A model generated the notes under the pieces. That model was not told the origin of the DNA, searched no databases, and worked only from the letters and a program-made list of their open reading frames with translations. From Chlamydia pneumoniae TW-183 (lineage in GTDB: Bacteria; Chlamydiota; Chlamydiia; Chlamydiales; Chlamydiaceae), in contig NC_005043.1 in the NCBI RefSeq assembly GCF_000007205.1, positions 806,001-870,000 of the forward strand: DNA of 64,000 bases, written 5' to 3'. Positions 55,503 through 64,000 of the stretch are shown piece after piece. A program made the position numbers and the translations under genes. Each line of letters begins with the position of its first letter. Position 1 is the first letter of the stretch.

Positions 55503-56488
55503 AAAATATTTTACTTCGTTCCTCTATAGTCTATGCTCCTCTAGCGGGATTTTCAGATTATCCCTACCGTTGCATGTCCGCATTGTATCAACCAGGGTTG
55601 ATGTTTTGTGAAATGGTGAAAGTAGAAGGGATACTCTACGCTCCTGAGCGTACTTCGAAGCTTCTAGATTATAATGAGAACATGCGTCCCATAGGAGCGC
55701 AGTTGTGCGGTAGTAATCCAGAAACTAGTGGGGAGGCCGCTAAAATTTTAGAAGGCCTTGGTTTCGACCTTATAGACCTAAATTGTGGATGTCCTACAGA
55801 TAAAATCACCAAAGATGGCAGTGGGTCAGGTCTTTTGAAGACGCCAGAGCTTATTGGGAGGATTTTAGATAAAATCATCAATAGCGTTTCCATTCCTGTA
55901 ACAGTAAAAATTCGCTCGGGTTGGGATATGGAACATATCAACGTAGAGGATACGGTACGTATTATACGTGATGCTGGAGCTAGCGCAGTTTTTGTTCACG
56001 GGAGAACTCGTGCTCAGGGATACCACGGTCCTAGCAAGCAAGAGTATATTTCTAGAGCCAAGGCTGCTGCAGGAAAAGAATTCCCAGTTTTTGGTAACGG
56101 AGATATTTTTTCTCCAGAAGCTGCGCAAGCAATGCTAACTACAGGATGTGATGGTGTTCTGGTAGCTCGAGGAACCTTGGGAGCCCCTTGGATTGGAAAA
56201 CAAATCCAAGACTATCTCACTACAGGAAGCTATGAGAAAATTCCCTTTATCAAAAGGAAAGCTGCGTTTCTGGAGCATATGCGCCTAGTAGAAGACTATT
56301 ATCAAAGCGAAACGAAGTTCCTTTCAGAAACACGTAAATTATGTGGCCACTACCTAATTTCCGCGGCTAAGGTGCGTTTTCTTCGTTCGTCTCTAGCAAA
56401 AGCGACATCCTACCAAGAAGTCTACCAGCTTGTGAATGATTACGAAGAAGCCGACGACTCGTCATTAGAGACCTTTGTTAAATGCTGA
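55481..56488 (+). CDS. dus: tRNA-dihydrouridine synthase (DusB type)
   Basis: A 335-residue TIM-barrel flavoenzyme: APLAGFSDYPYR, VEGILY, DLIDLNCGCPTDKITKDGSGSGLLK (with the catalytic Cys), VKIRSGWD, VFVHGRTRAQGYHG and VFGNGDIFS with VLVARGTLG. It reduces uridines in the tRNA D-loop. The C-terminal helical domain follows. The 3' end overlaps the topA gene by 49 bp on the opposite strand. Confidence 0.95.
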   Translation: MAAPIFIKNILLRSSIVYAPLAGFSDYPYRCMSALYQPGLMFCEMVKVEGILYAPERTSKLLDYNENMRPIGAQLCGSNPETSGEAAKILEGLGFDLIDLNCGCPTDKITKDGSGSGLLKTPELIGRILDKIINSVSIPVTVKIRSGWDMEHINVEDTVRIIRDAGASAVFVHGRTRAQGYHGPSKQEYISRAKAAAGKEFPVFGNGDIFSPEAAQAMLTTGCDGVLVARGTLGAPWIGKQIQDYLTTGSYEKIPFIKRKAAFLEHMRLVEDYYQSETKFLSETRKLCGHYLISAAKVRFLRSSLAKATSYQEVYQLVNDYEEADDSSLETFVKC

Positions 56489-59055
56489 CTTAGGTGTTTC
56501 GAAAGTTGGAACATATCGATAGGATTCGGACCAATGATCGTAGCTAAATTGTTATCAGGAACTAAAAGTTTTTTATTTTCTGGTGCCTGTAATTGATGTT
56601 CCTTGATGTAATCCCAGATTTTTTTGGTTGCTTCTCCCCGAGATACGGGTTCGTTTCCGATCATTTTTGCTAGATCTGGAGAGGGAAGGAATAAAGGACC
56701 TGTTTTCTTTTCTGAAGATTTTTTAACCGAGCTTTTTGCTTTTCCCTTTTTAGAAGGTGTTTTGGCTGCTTTTGTTGTTTTTGCTGAAGATTTTTTCTTG
56801 GTCGGAGTTTTTTTCTTATAGGGAATTTTTTCTGTTCCTGAGTACTTTGTGATTACAGCATCTATAGAATTTCCAATCACACTACATTCAGGATACTCTG
56901 AACAGGAATAGAAAATCTTGTTGTAACGGGAGCGTTTTTTGAAAATTTTCCCATTACAGCCTATTGCAGGGCAGGGGATAGGCTCTTCCTGTTCGATTTC
57001 CTCTCCCTTTTTATGGATTGATATAGTGCCACGGCATTCAGGATACTTCTCACACCCTAAAAATGTTCCATAGCGGCCGTGACGTACTTTCATAACGCCT
57101 CCACAAAGAGGACAAGGACTGTCCCAGGGGGTGTCTTCAGCATAGTCTTCTTTGTTGAAAGCGAGCTCTTCTTCAGAAGTGCGGTAATCGCATTCAGGAT
57201 ATTCTGAGCAGCCATAGAAATAACTGTTTTTAGACCAGATTTTTACTAGTTTTCCTTTATGGCACTTAGAACATTCTATATTTGTGAGAATTCTAGGAAT
57301 GACAGCTTCTTTTTCTGCTGTAATCACTACAGGAAGGAATGTAGTCCAGAATTCTTGAAGTAAGAGTTTCCAAGGTTTTTTATTATCTGCAATGAGTTCA
57401 AGCTCGTCTTCCATGAGAGCTGTGAACCCGATATCCATAATTCTTGGAAAGTTTGTTTCTAAGAACTGTGAGATAATCTTTCCTAATTCTGTAGGACGTA
57501 ACCGTTGATTTTCTTTAGTCGTATATTCACGACTTTGAATTTTGTTCATTATCGTGGCATACGTTGAAGGACGGCCGATCCCAGATTTTTCTAACTCTTT
57601 GACTAGAGAAGCTTCTGTGAATCTAGGAAGGGGTTTTGTAAATGCCTGTTCTTGGGATACTTCCTCTTTGATTAAGGCATCTTGGGCATGTAGGGGGGGG
57701 AGAGGATGGTCTTCTTCTTGATCATTTTCATCATCTTGCTTCTCTTCATAGACAGCGAGAAACCCTTTAAATTTTAGTAAGGATCCTGAAGCTCGGAGGT
57801 CTATTTCTGTATCCGTAGTAATTTGAACAGCTAAAGTATCATAAATTGCAGGGGTAATCTGTGAGGCTACGAAGCGTTTCCAGATTAAGTTGTATACTTT
57901 AAATTGATCATCAGAAAGCTTATTCTTTAATTTGTCAGGAGTCAGATTAATATCAGTGGGACGTATGGCTTCGTGAGCATCTTGCGTCATCTTTTTTGTA
58001 GTATATACGTTTGCTTTCTCAGGGAGATATTCTTTACCGAAAGTCTGTTGGATGTACTCTCTAACTGTAGTTAATGCTTCGGGATCTACACGTACGGAAT
58101 CCGTACGCATGTAGGTAATCAAACCTGTAGAATCTTCACTATCTAAATCGACGCCCTCATAGAGGGTTTGCGCTATAGACATGGTTCTAGAAGCAGAAAA
58201 ACGAAAATGCCGGCTTGCTTCCTGCTGGAGAGTGGATGTAATGAAAGGAGGAGGAGCAAAACGTCGTTTTGCCTTAGCTTCTACACGAGTGATTGTATAC
58301 GAGGATTTCTCTAACAGCTCGGCATAGTGACGGGCTTTCTCTTCAGAGTTAATAAGAAGGACATCATTTTCGGTTTTCCCTTCAGGGATTTCTTTCTCCC
58401 ACTTTTTTCCTTGCACAGCGTATAAATGCGCCCAAAACGTTTTTGTCGTTTTGGGATCTTGCATTAAAACGCGTAAATTCCAGTATTCAACAGGAACAAA
58501 AGCATCAATAGCCTTTTCTCGATCTACGACAAGCTTCAAAGCTACAGATTGCACACGCCCTGCAGATATCCCTGAGCGTTGTTGTAACTTTCGACTTAGG
58601 ATAGGAGAAATTTTATATCCCACAATGCGGTCAAGAAGTCTCCGCGCTTGTTGTGCGTTGACTAAAGCCATATCGATGGTTCGAGGGTGTTTTAAGGCCT
58701 CTGTAACCGCATTTTTGGTAATGGCATTAAACGATACCCTCTGGATCAGAGGAGAGTCAGGAAGCTGATTCGCGATGTGCCAGGCAATTGCCTCTCCTTC
58801 TCTATCAGGGTCAGGGGAAAGATAGACTTTTTCACACTTCGCGGCTAGCTTGCGGATGTGATTGATGACCTCTTGTTTATCGGGAAGCACTTGGTATTGT
58901 GGTTCGAAATCATGATCCACATCAATGCCAAATTCCTTAGCAGGGAGATCTACAATATGTCCTATAGATGAGGCAAAAACAAATTCACTCCCTAATAATT
59001 TTTGTAGCGTTTTAATTTTTGCAGGTGATTCTACTATAATTAAGGACTTTTTCAT
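56440..59055 (-). CDS. topA: DNA topoisomerase I with C-terminal SWIB domain
   Basis: An 871-residue type IA topoisomerase. The TOPRIM domain (VESPAKIKTLQKLLG, PDPDREGEAIAWH) leads, and the active-site Tyr is in TGLITYMRTDS. Three zinc ribbons (CSKCHKGK, CPLCGGVM and CPAIGCNG, each closing with EYPEC or KYPEC) follow, then a basic Lys/Ser linker, then a SWIB domain (about 790-860). Such TopA-SWIB fusions are known in chlamydiae; SWIB otherwise occurs in eukaryotic chromatin proteins. Confidence 0.95.
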   Translation of the reverse strand: MKKSLIIVESPAKIKTLQKLLGSEFVFASSIGHIVDLPAKEFGIDVDHDFEPQYQVLPDKQEVINHIRKLAAKCEKVYLSPDPDREGEAIAWHIANQLPDSPLIQRVSFNAITKNAVTEALKHPRTIDMALVNAQQARRLLDRIVGYKISPILSRKLQQRSGISAGRVQSVALKLVVDREKAIDAFVPVEYWNLRVLMQDPKTTKTFWAHLYAVQGKKWEKEIPEGKTENDVLLINSEEKARHYAELLEKSSYTITRVEAKAKRRFAPPPFITSTLQQEASRHFRFSASRTMSIAQTLYEGVDLDSEDSTGLITYMRTDSVRVDPEALTTVREYIQQTFGKEYLPEKANVYTTKKMTQDAHEAIRPTDINLTPDKLKNKLSDDQFKVYNLIWKRFVASQITPAIYDTLAVQITTDTEIDLRASGSLLKFKGFLAVYEEKQDDENDQEEDHPLPPLHAQDALIKEEVSQEQAFTKPLPRFTEASLVKELEKSGIGRPSTYATIMNKIQSREYTTKENQRLRPTELGKIISQFLETNFPRIMDIGFTALMEDELELIADNKKPWKLLLQEFWTTFLPVVITAEKEAVIPRILTNIECSKCHKGKLVKIWSKNSYFYGCSEYPECDYRTSEEELAFNKEDYAEDTPWDSPCPLCGGVMKVRHGRYGTFLGCEKYPECRGTISIHKKGEEIEQEEPIPCPAIGCNGKIFKKRSRYNKIFYSCSEYPECSVIGNSIDAVITKYSGTEKIPYKKKTPTKKKSSAKTTKAAKTPSKKGKAKSSVKKSSEKKTGPLFLPSPDLAKMIGNEPVSRGEATKKIWDYIKEHQLQAPENKKLLVPDNNLATIIGPNPIDMFQLSKHLSQHLTKVSNDESSASS

Positions 59056-59661
59056 TAATCTAATTGCGTGAGGACCCTGGATACTTTACCGAGAGAAAAC
59101 GCGACTCCCTTTTATTAATTTAATTTTCTAATTCCTAAAACTTTGTTTTCATGCAAATATATGTTATTTATTTCAAGGTTTCGCTGAAATAATAACACGC
59201 ATGCCAATAGCAAAGCTCATTAACAGTTACAATAAGTCACTCTAGCAGCTTTTCATGAGTCGGTGCTCTTAGTTTCTCGATCATGGAAAAATAATCAACT
59301 GGATCGTCCAACCTATACTGTTGCGTTTTCATACGCTAAATAACAGGAACGCTGGTCTATATGAAGGCTAGCATAGAGAATTCTTGATATGTCCCTATGG
59401 TTATTGAGTAAGAAGCAAATTCTTTTCAAGGGAATAATATGATAGAAACTATTTAGGTTTCATCTTGAACCTGCAACTGTCATTCTTTTCTGATTAGTAA
59501 AAAGTTTTAAAATAACACAACATTAAAAGAGACGAGATTTCTTATTGCCAAGATGCTAAAACCTTTTCAATTTTTCTTGTTAACGATTGTAATTTCTTTT
59601 AACAATGAGAAAAAAGGTTTGAAAAAGAGCCGAGCATAGATAGAAACCTAGGACACGAAAC
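59056..59661. other. 606-bp gap between topA and the HEXXH membrane protein
   Basis: The gap divides divergent genes and should hold promoters. It is AT-rich with no long frame. Short frames (for instance 28 codons at 59553) lack ribosome sites. No RNA gene, strong hairpin or repeat was recognised. Confidence 0.4.
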
Positions 59662-60456
59662 GTGGAAAAACTTGAGTTTGTCACCAGCCTTTCTTCTCCT
59701 GATGATGATTTGATTACTTTCAATAAACAGGGATTGATTGCAGGCCCAGAAGAAGAAAAGGTAGCGTTTCTTGTACGTAGCAATGCTATGCTAGATGCAG
59801 GACCCGAAACCCCCGCGTCGTTTCCTGAATCTTTAAGGGAACAATTCGATATTTTCCCTGAGTATGTTGAAGTGCTCTACTCTAATGAAGGATTAGATGT
59901 CTGGGAAGCAGGATGTACGTGGATTCTAAATAATGAAGTGACCATCCAACTGCGTAAACATCACCGGAAAGCTTCGCGATGGCTAGGAATGTATTCCAGA
60001 GATGAGGTACTCGCTCACGAAGCCGTGCATGCTGTGAGAATGAAATTTCATGAGCCTGTCTTTGAAGAGGTGTTAGCTTATCAAACTTCTCGTTGGGGTT
60101 GGAGAAGGTTTTTCGGTCCTCTATTTCGCTCTCCAGGAGAGAGCTACTTGCTATTATTCTTCACCATTTTAGGTTTAGGAATCTCCTTATGGTATCCTGC
60201 CGGTATACTGATTATGCTGGTTTTACCTATGTATTTTTTGATGCGATTGTGCATGGCGCAGAGCTATTTGTATCGGGCCATGAAAAAGATTCGTAAAATG
60301 CTCGGAGTACCTCCCTTATGGGTGCTGCTAAGGCTGACGGATAAGGAAATAAAAATGTTTGCTAAAGAGCCTATTCCTGTTTTGGAACACTATGCTAGAA
60401 AACGAAAGCTTGAAAATGTCCGTTGGAAGCAAATTTATCAATCCTACTTTGTTTAA
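59662..60456 (+). CDS. Membrane protein with HEXXH zinc-metalloprotease motif (CT642-like)
   Basis: A 264-residue protein starting with GTG (AGGA upstream). His119-Glu-Ala-Val-His123 (AHEAVHA) is a zincin HEXXH motif, and Glu135/Glu136 (FEEVLAY) could be a third ligand. Two membrane helices (about 160-177 and 180-200) follow, then a basic C-terminal tail. This suggests a membrane-bound metallopeptidase, but proteins with inactive HEXXH motifs exist. It is convergent with rpoN. Confidence 0.65.
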   Translation: MEKLEFVTSLSSPDDDLITFNKQGLIAGPEEEKVAFLVRSNAMLDAGPETPASFPESLREQFDIFPEYVEVLYSNEGLDVWEAGCTWILNNEVTIQLRKHHRKASRWLGMYSRDEVLAHEAVHAVRMKFHEPVFEEVLAYQTSRWGWRRFFGPLFRSPGESYLLLFFTILGLGISLWYPAGILIMLVLPMYFLMRLCMAQSYLYRAMKKIRKMLGVPPLWVLLRLTDKEIKMFAKEPIPVLEHYARKRKLENVRWKQIYQSYFV

Positions 60457-60462
60457 CTTTAA

Positions 60463-61785
60463 CTAGAACTGCCTATCTCTAAAATGACTGTTTGATGATC
60501 TTATGTAAAACAGCTTTTTTCTTTTATTAGCAGGCAGGATCTTTAGTTGTGCACGGTATTTTGCTACTGTACGTCGGGCACAAGGAATCCCTTTTGCAGT
60601 GATTCTGTCACTGATCACACTATCAGATAGAGGAGTTTGTTCCGTTGCGATCCATTGGCGGATCCATTGTAGAACATTCTCTTTAGAATGCGAGGAATCT
60701 TGATGGATTCCTCGGGGGAAGAGGTGCTTTAGAGGGAAAATCCCTATAGGAGCTGCAACCGCTTTGTTTTCAATGGCACGGAAGATTGTTGACTCATGAA
60801 AAGAGAGATCTTCAGCCAAATCTTTAATGCCTAAAGGATAGGGGGCTGGAATTTTTCCTAATAAAAAGTCTTCTTGTTTGGGGAGAAGTGTCTCCATCAC
60901 TTGAAGGAGCGTTTGTTCTCGTTTTCTGAGATTTTTGATTAGCCACTTTGCTGATAAAATTTGTTGAGAGAGGTTTTTCTGCTCTTCTTTAGGAAGGTGT
61001 TCATAGAAGTGAAACGTTTCTTTATTCAGCTTTATAGATGGCAAGCCTCGAGTACTCACTTCAATTTTCCAAGATCCTGAGGAATAAAAAAGATAAATAT
61101 CGGGAAGAGGAGTTGATACCATGGGCTTCACAGTGCAAGCTGCTGCAGGACACCAAGGTATAGATCCTAATGCTTTTTTTAAAATATTTCGAAGTTCGGA
61201 TAAAGAGAGACTGAACTTTTTCATAATAGGCGCAAACTCACAGTTAGTCATCAAGGGATAGCAATCACGGACGATGCTATAGGCTTGTTGGTGGGAGGAG
61301 TTGCGGAGGAGCTTCATCCAATAGCTTTGTAGCGAAGGAGAGGCAATGCCTTCAGGACTTAGGTTTTGTATAGTGTCCCAAACTTTATGAATTTTTTCTA
61401 AGGGAAGCTCAAGTTCTTGAGCAAAATCCTCAGGATTTCTTAGAAAGAGTCCTTCATCCGAGAGATTCCCGGCAATTTGATGGGCAATGAATCGTTCTTC
61501 TGCAGTAGAAAAAGCCTCCTCGATTTGAGGAAGGAGACGAGTATATAAAGACTCTTGAGGTCCAGGAGTCTGATTCAAATAGGAAAACGTAGAGTTTGTA
61601 GGTCGATAACAAGGAGACCATTCTTCCTCTTCTAGTGAAGAGAGATCAAAAAAAGGATTATCAATGATCTCTTGAACTACATACGATGATAACTCAGTAA
61701 GTGGCGATTGCAGCATCTGCAGGCCTTGTTGCATCCTTAGTGAGGGTAGATACTTTAGAGACAACTTCTGCTTTTGCTGAAACAT
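60463..61785 (-). CDS. rpoN: RNA polymerase sigma54 factor (RpoN)
   Basis: A 440-residue sigma54. Region I is glutamine-rich (LSLKYLPSLRMQQGLQMLQSPLTEL), the central core-binding region follows, and the DNA-binding domain carries DLAEDLSFHESTIFRAIENK and the RpoN box ARRTVAKYR. It opens -24/-12 promoters with an AtoC-type activator. It lies two bases after uvrD, so the two form an operon. A matching promoter is found at 2107-2122. Confidence 0.96.
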   Translation of the reverse strand: MFQQKQKLSLKYLPSLRMQQGLQMLQSPLTELSSYVVQEIIDNPFFDLSSLEEEEWSPCYRPTNSTFSYLNQTPGPQESLYTRLLPQIEEAFSTAEERFIAHQIAGNLSDEGLFLRNPEDFAQELELPLEKIHKVWDTIQNLSPEGIASPSLQSYWMKLLRNSSHQQAYSIVRDCYPLMTNCEFAPIMKKFSLSLSELRNILKKALGSIPWCPAAACTVKPMVSTPLPDIYLFYSSGSWKIEVSTRGLPSIKLNKETFHFYEHLPKEEQKNLSQQILSAKWLIKNLRKREQTLLQVMETLLPKQEDFLLGKIPAPYPLGIKDLAEDLSFHESTIFRAIENKAVAAPIGIFPLKHLFPRGIHQDSSHSKENVLQWIRQWIATEQTPLSDSVISDRITAKGIPCARRTVAKYRAQLKILPANKRKKLFYIRSSNSHFRDRQF

Positions 61786-61787
61786 GT

Positions 61788-63707
61788 CTAACGCACTTGA
61801 ATCATATAATCTTTTGGAATTTCCTTTAAAAATCTACTGGGCTTCATCATCCGTACGGTTCCCCAGAGGCTGCGAACTTGTGCGGTAGTAAGATAGAGGA
61901 GATCTTGAGCTCGAGTAATTCCTACGTAGCATAACCGTCGTTCTTCTTCAATATTTTCATAAGTGCCGCCCAGAGAGTTCGCATGTGGAAGCAATTGTTC
62001 TTCTAGACCTACAAGAAATGATACACGGAACTCCAACCCTTTTCCATTATGAAGGGTCATCAAATTCACGCGATCCGCAGTTAAATTTAGATCATCATCA
62101 GAGCCTTTTAAGGCAAGATCATCAAGGAAAAGTTCCAAATGTGTCTTTGGATTTTGTTGTTCGGATTCCAAAGCTTTATGATAGAGTTCCTCTAAATTGC
62201 TTTTCCGATCTTTGAAGGTATCCGCATCTTCTTTTAAGATCTCAAGGTAACCCGTGATCCTAACTACAGACTCTATAAAATCTCTAAGGGAAAGAGTATT
62301 GTAGGCATGTTCAATTTGAGGGAAAAGTGCAAGATACTCTTGAAGGCCTTCTTGTTGTTTTTTAGATAATTTGACGTCTTTAGTATCCAAGGCTTGTTGG
62401 CATGCTTTGAGGATAGGGAGACCTTGAGCAATTGCATATTGCGTGAGTGCAAATATCGTTGTTGAACCGATCCCTCGTTTGGGTAGATTTACAGTTCTAT
62501 CAAAAGCAACGATGTCGCTTTTGGAAATAAAGATACGGAGAAAGGCTAGGATATCTTGGATTTCCTTACGCTTGTAGAAGGAGAGACCCCCGATAATTTC
62601 ATAGGGAATGCGCCTGCGAAGTAGAGCGTCTTCAAATGTCCGAGATTGGGAGTTCGTTCTATAGAAAATACAGATGTCACGTAGTTTTATATTCCCGACT
62701 CTATGTAATTGAAGAATTTCTGCAGCGACAAAGTCTGCTTCTTCGCGATCTGTGCTTCCTAGGAAAAGACGAATCTTTTCTCCAGGTCCTTTGACGCTAC
62801 GCAATTCTTTTTCTAACCTTGATGCGTTATTTTTAATCAGAGCATTAGCGGCATTTAGAATATTGCCATAACTGCGGTAGTTTTCTTCGAGGCATAAGAC
62901 TTTAGCATTAGGGTAATCGTTTTCAAAATTTAAGATATTGTGAATATTTGCTCCTCGCCAGGAGTAGATAGACTGATCAGGATCCCCAACAGCAAAGACA
63001 TTGCGATGTTGCTTTGAGAGGAGCTGCATTAAAGTATATTGTGCATGGTTGGTATCTTGATACTCATCGATGAGCAATGCTTTCCATAATTGGTTATATA
63101 ATTCCTGTGCTTCGGGACTTTCTCTAAGAAGTCTTACGGTTAAAAAGAGAAGATCATCGAAATCCAGAGCATTCGCTTCGATAAGTTTCTTTTGGTATTC
63201 TTGGTATATCGAGACTACAGGATCGATATAGTCATTGGGATCCAAATCTTCGGGAAAGAGTAAACGGTTCTTTGCTTGTGAGACGTGAGCTTGTATTTTG
63301 CTCGCAAGATTAGGTTTGAGGTTGTGTTGTTGCAAGGCATGCTTGATGAGCTTTTCCGCGTCACTTTGATCATAAATAGTAAAATTATTTTCACGATTTA
63401 GCAGATTTATAGAACGTCGGAGAATAAAAACTCCTAAACTATGAAATGTACACACCATCGGAACATCAAATTCATTAGTGGAAGCACACTGATTGACAAT
63501 ACGTTCTTTAAGTTCTCGCGCTGCTTTATTCGTAAAAGTTACAGCCAGAATTTCTCGAGGCGCGATGCCTTGGTTAATTAGGTGTAAGATTCTATAGGTA
63601 ACCACACGAGTTTTACCTGCTCCTGCTCCTGCTAGAACGAGTACAGGATTGAGAGGAGCTGTTACAGCTTTGCGTTGTGCTTCGTTAAGTTCTGAGATAC
63701 ATGTCAT
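61788..63707 (-). CDS. uvrD: UvrD/PcrA-type DNA helicase
   Basis: A 639-residue SF1A helicase: motif I AGAGAGKTRVV, ALLIDEYQDTN, GDPDQSIYSWRGA, LEENYRS and LMTLHNGKGLEF with YVGITRAQ at the end. It unwinds DNA in nucleotide-excision and mismatch repair. It is shorter than E. coli UvrD (720) but like PcrA/Rep without the C-terminal extension. It is divergent from ung. Confidence 0.95.
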   Translation of the reverse strand: MTCISELNEAQRKAVTAPLNPVLVLAGAGAGKTRVVTYRILHLINQGIAPREILAVTFTNKAARELKERIVNQCASTNEFDVPMVCTFHSLGVFILRRSINLLNRENNFTIYDQSDAEKLIKHALQQHNLKPNLASKIQAHVSQAKNRLLFPEDLDPNDYIDPVVSIYQEYQKKLIEANALDFDDLLFLTVRLLRESPEAQELYNQLWKALLIDEYQDTNHAQYTLMQLLSKQHRNVFAVGDPDQSIYSWRGANIHNILNFENDYPNAKVLCLEENYRSYGNILNAANALIKNNASRLEKELRSVKGPGEKIRLFLGSTDREEADFVAAEILQLHRVGNIKLRDICIFYRTNSQSRTFEDALLRRRIPYEIIGGLSFYKRKEIQDILAFLRIFISKSDIVAFDRTVNLPKRGIGSTTIFALTQYAIAQGLPILKACQQALDTKDVKLSKKQQEGLQEYLALFPQIEHAYNTLSLRDFIESVVRITGYLEILKEDADTFKDRKSNLEELYHKALESEQQNPKTHLELFLDDLALKGSDDDLNLTADRVNLMTLHNGKGLEFRVSFLVGLEEQLLPHANSLGGTYENIEEERRLCYVGITRAQDLLYLTTAQVRSLWGTVRMMKPSRFLKEIPKDYMIQVR

Positions 63708-63809
63708 AATAAGTCCTAATTTTTAGCTTTACACCTCGAGACTGACAATCTCTGTCGAGCTAAAATAAAAAGCGAGTATACTTTCATCACAATTATAGAA
63801 AGGTGATTT

Positions 63810-64000
63810 ATGCAGAATGCTACTATAGATCAGCTCCCTGTGTCTTGGCAAGAACAGCTTCCTTTATGTTGGCGTGAGCAACTTAAGGAAGAGTGGTCCA
63901 AACCCTACATGCAGCAACTTCTTATTTTTTTAAAACAGGAGTATAAAGAGCATACTGTTTACCCTGAGGAGAATTGCGTATTTTCTGCTTTGAGAAGCAC
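63810..64000 (+). CDS. ung: Uracil-DNA glycosylase, N-terminal part (3' end outside window)
   Basis: The ATG at 63810 follows AAAGGTG and begins [18 protein letters not shown]; 63 codons are visible. The blocks [11 protein letters not shown] and [12 protein letters not shown] match the start of family 1 uracil-DNA glycosylases (pY...L..fl, then vfpp...iF.A). The catalytic motif GQDPYH would lie just past the window. It removes uracil from DNA; Nfo, also in this window, would cut the resulting abasic site. Confidence 0.88.
   Translation, partial: MQNATIDQLPVSWQEQLPLCWREQLKEEWSKPYMQQLLIFLKQEYKEHTVYPEENCVFSALRS

Noticed and set aside
59580-59783. 67-codon minus-strand frame at the start of the HEXXH protein
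   Set aside because: Antisense shadow; crosses the supported start and has no own signal.

Overview
The window reads as chromosome from an obligate intracellular chlamydia, most likely Chlamydia (Chlamydophila) pneumoniae. The DNA is AT-rich, gene-dense and free of phage or insertion elements. The gene set is diagnostic: DUF582 secreted effectors, the '76-kDa' antigen (CT622 family) with a neighbouring outer-membrane barrel, ChxR, the death-domain-associating protein CADD inside a folate operon, TopA with a SWIB tail, a very long GreA, and a double-length ThyX. CT numbers below are C. trachomatis orthologues named from memory of gene families, not from a search.

Layout. 0-1 kb: LPS-export genes (LptA/C-like end, lptB). 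1-2.1 kb: a small coiled-coil gene plus a cysteine-rich gene behind a convincing sigma54 promoter. 2.2-11.2 kb: secreted or surface proteins (two divergent DUF582 effectors, CT622, an outer-membrane barrel). 11.3-19 kb: murJ, nfo, rpsD, trhO, udk and an LplT-like transporter. 19-25.2 kb: recC-recB. 25.2-31.7 kb: mreC, tyrB, tRNA-Ala(GGC), long greA, the CT635 chaperone candidate, nqrA. 31.7-32.7 kb: hemB, followed by a 590-bp gap that is the best candidate for the chromosome origin. 33.3-41.4 kb: double-domain thyX, tRNA-Pro(GGG), ispA, a GlmU-like acetyltransferase, chxR, a helical-repeat protein, recD. 41.5-46 kb: an inclusion-membrane candidate, rpsT, a coiled-coil/PAS-like protein, rpoD (sigma66). 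46-49.7 kb: folate operon folB-folKP-folA-CofE-like-CADD. 49.9-55.1 kb: recA, then an operon of a GspL/PilM-like protein, a coiled-coil protein, a MORN-type repeat protein and ygfA. 55.2-64 kb: yggT, dus, topA-SWIB, a HEXXH membrane protein, rpoN, uvrD and the start of ung.

Themes. Replication, recombination and repair are strongly represented (recA, recB, recC, recD, uvrD, nfo, ung, topA, candidate oriC). Both sigma factors rpoD and rpoN are here, together with a sigma54 promoter. Folate and thymidylate synthesis form a functional set (folB, folKP, folA, CofE-like ligase, CADD, ygfA, thyX). G/C bias on the + strand changes from C>G to G>C near 33 kb in the short stretches counted by eye, which fits the candidate origin.

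The most interesting points are the sigma54-controlled two-gene operon, the ThyX pseudo-dimer whose two halves have lost complementary parts of the active-site motif, a protein with GspL/PilM architecture, the start-codon overlap of recC with the LplT-like gene, and the tRNA-Ala gene overlapping the end of greA. No CRISPR array, insertion sequence or prophage was seen.
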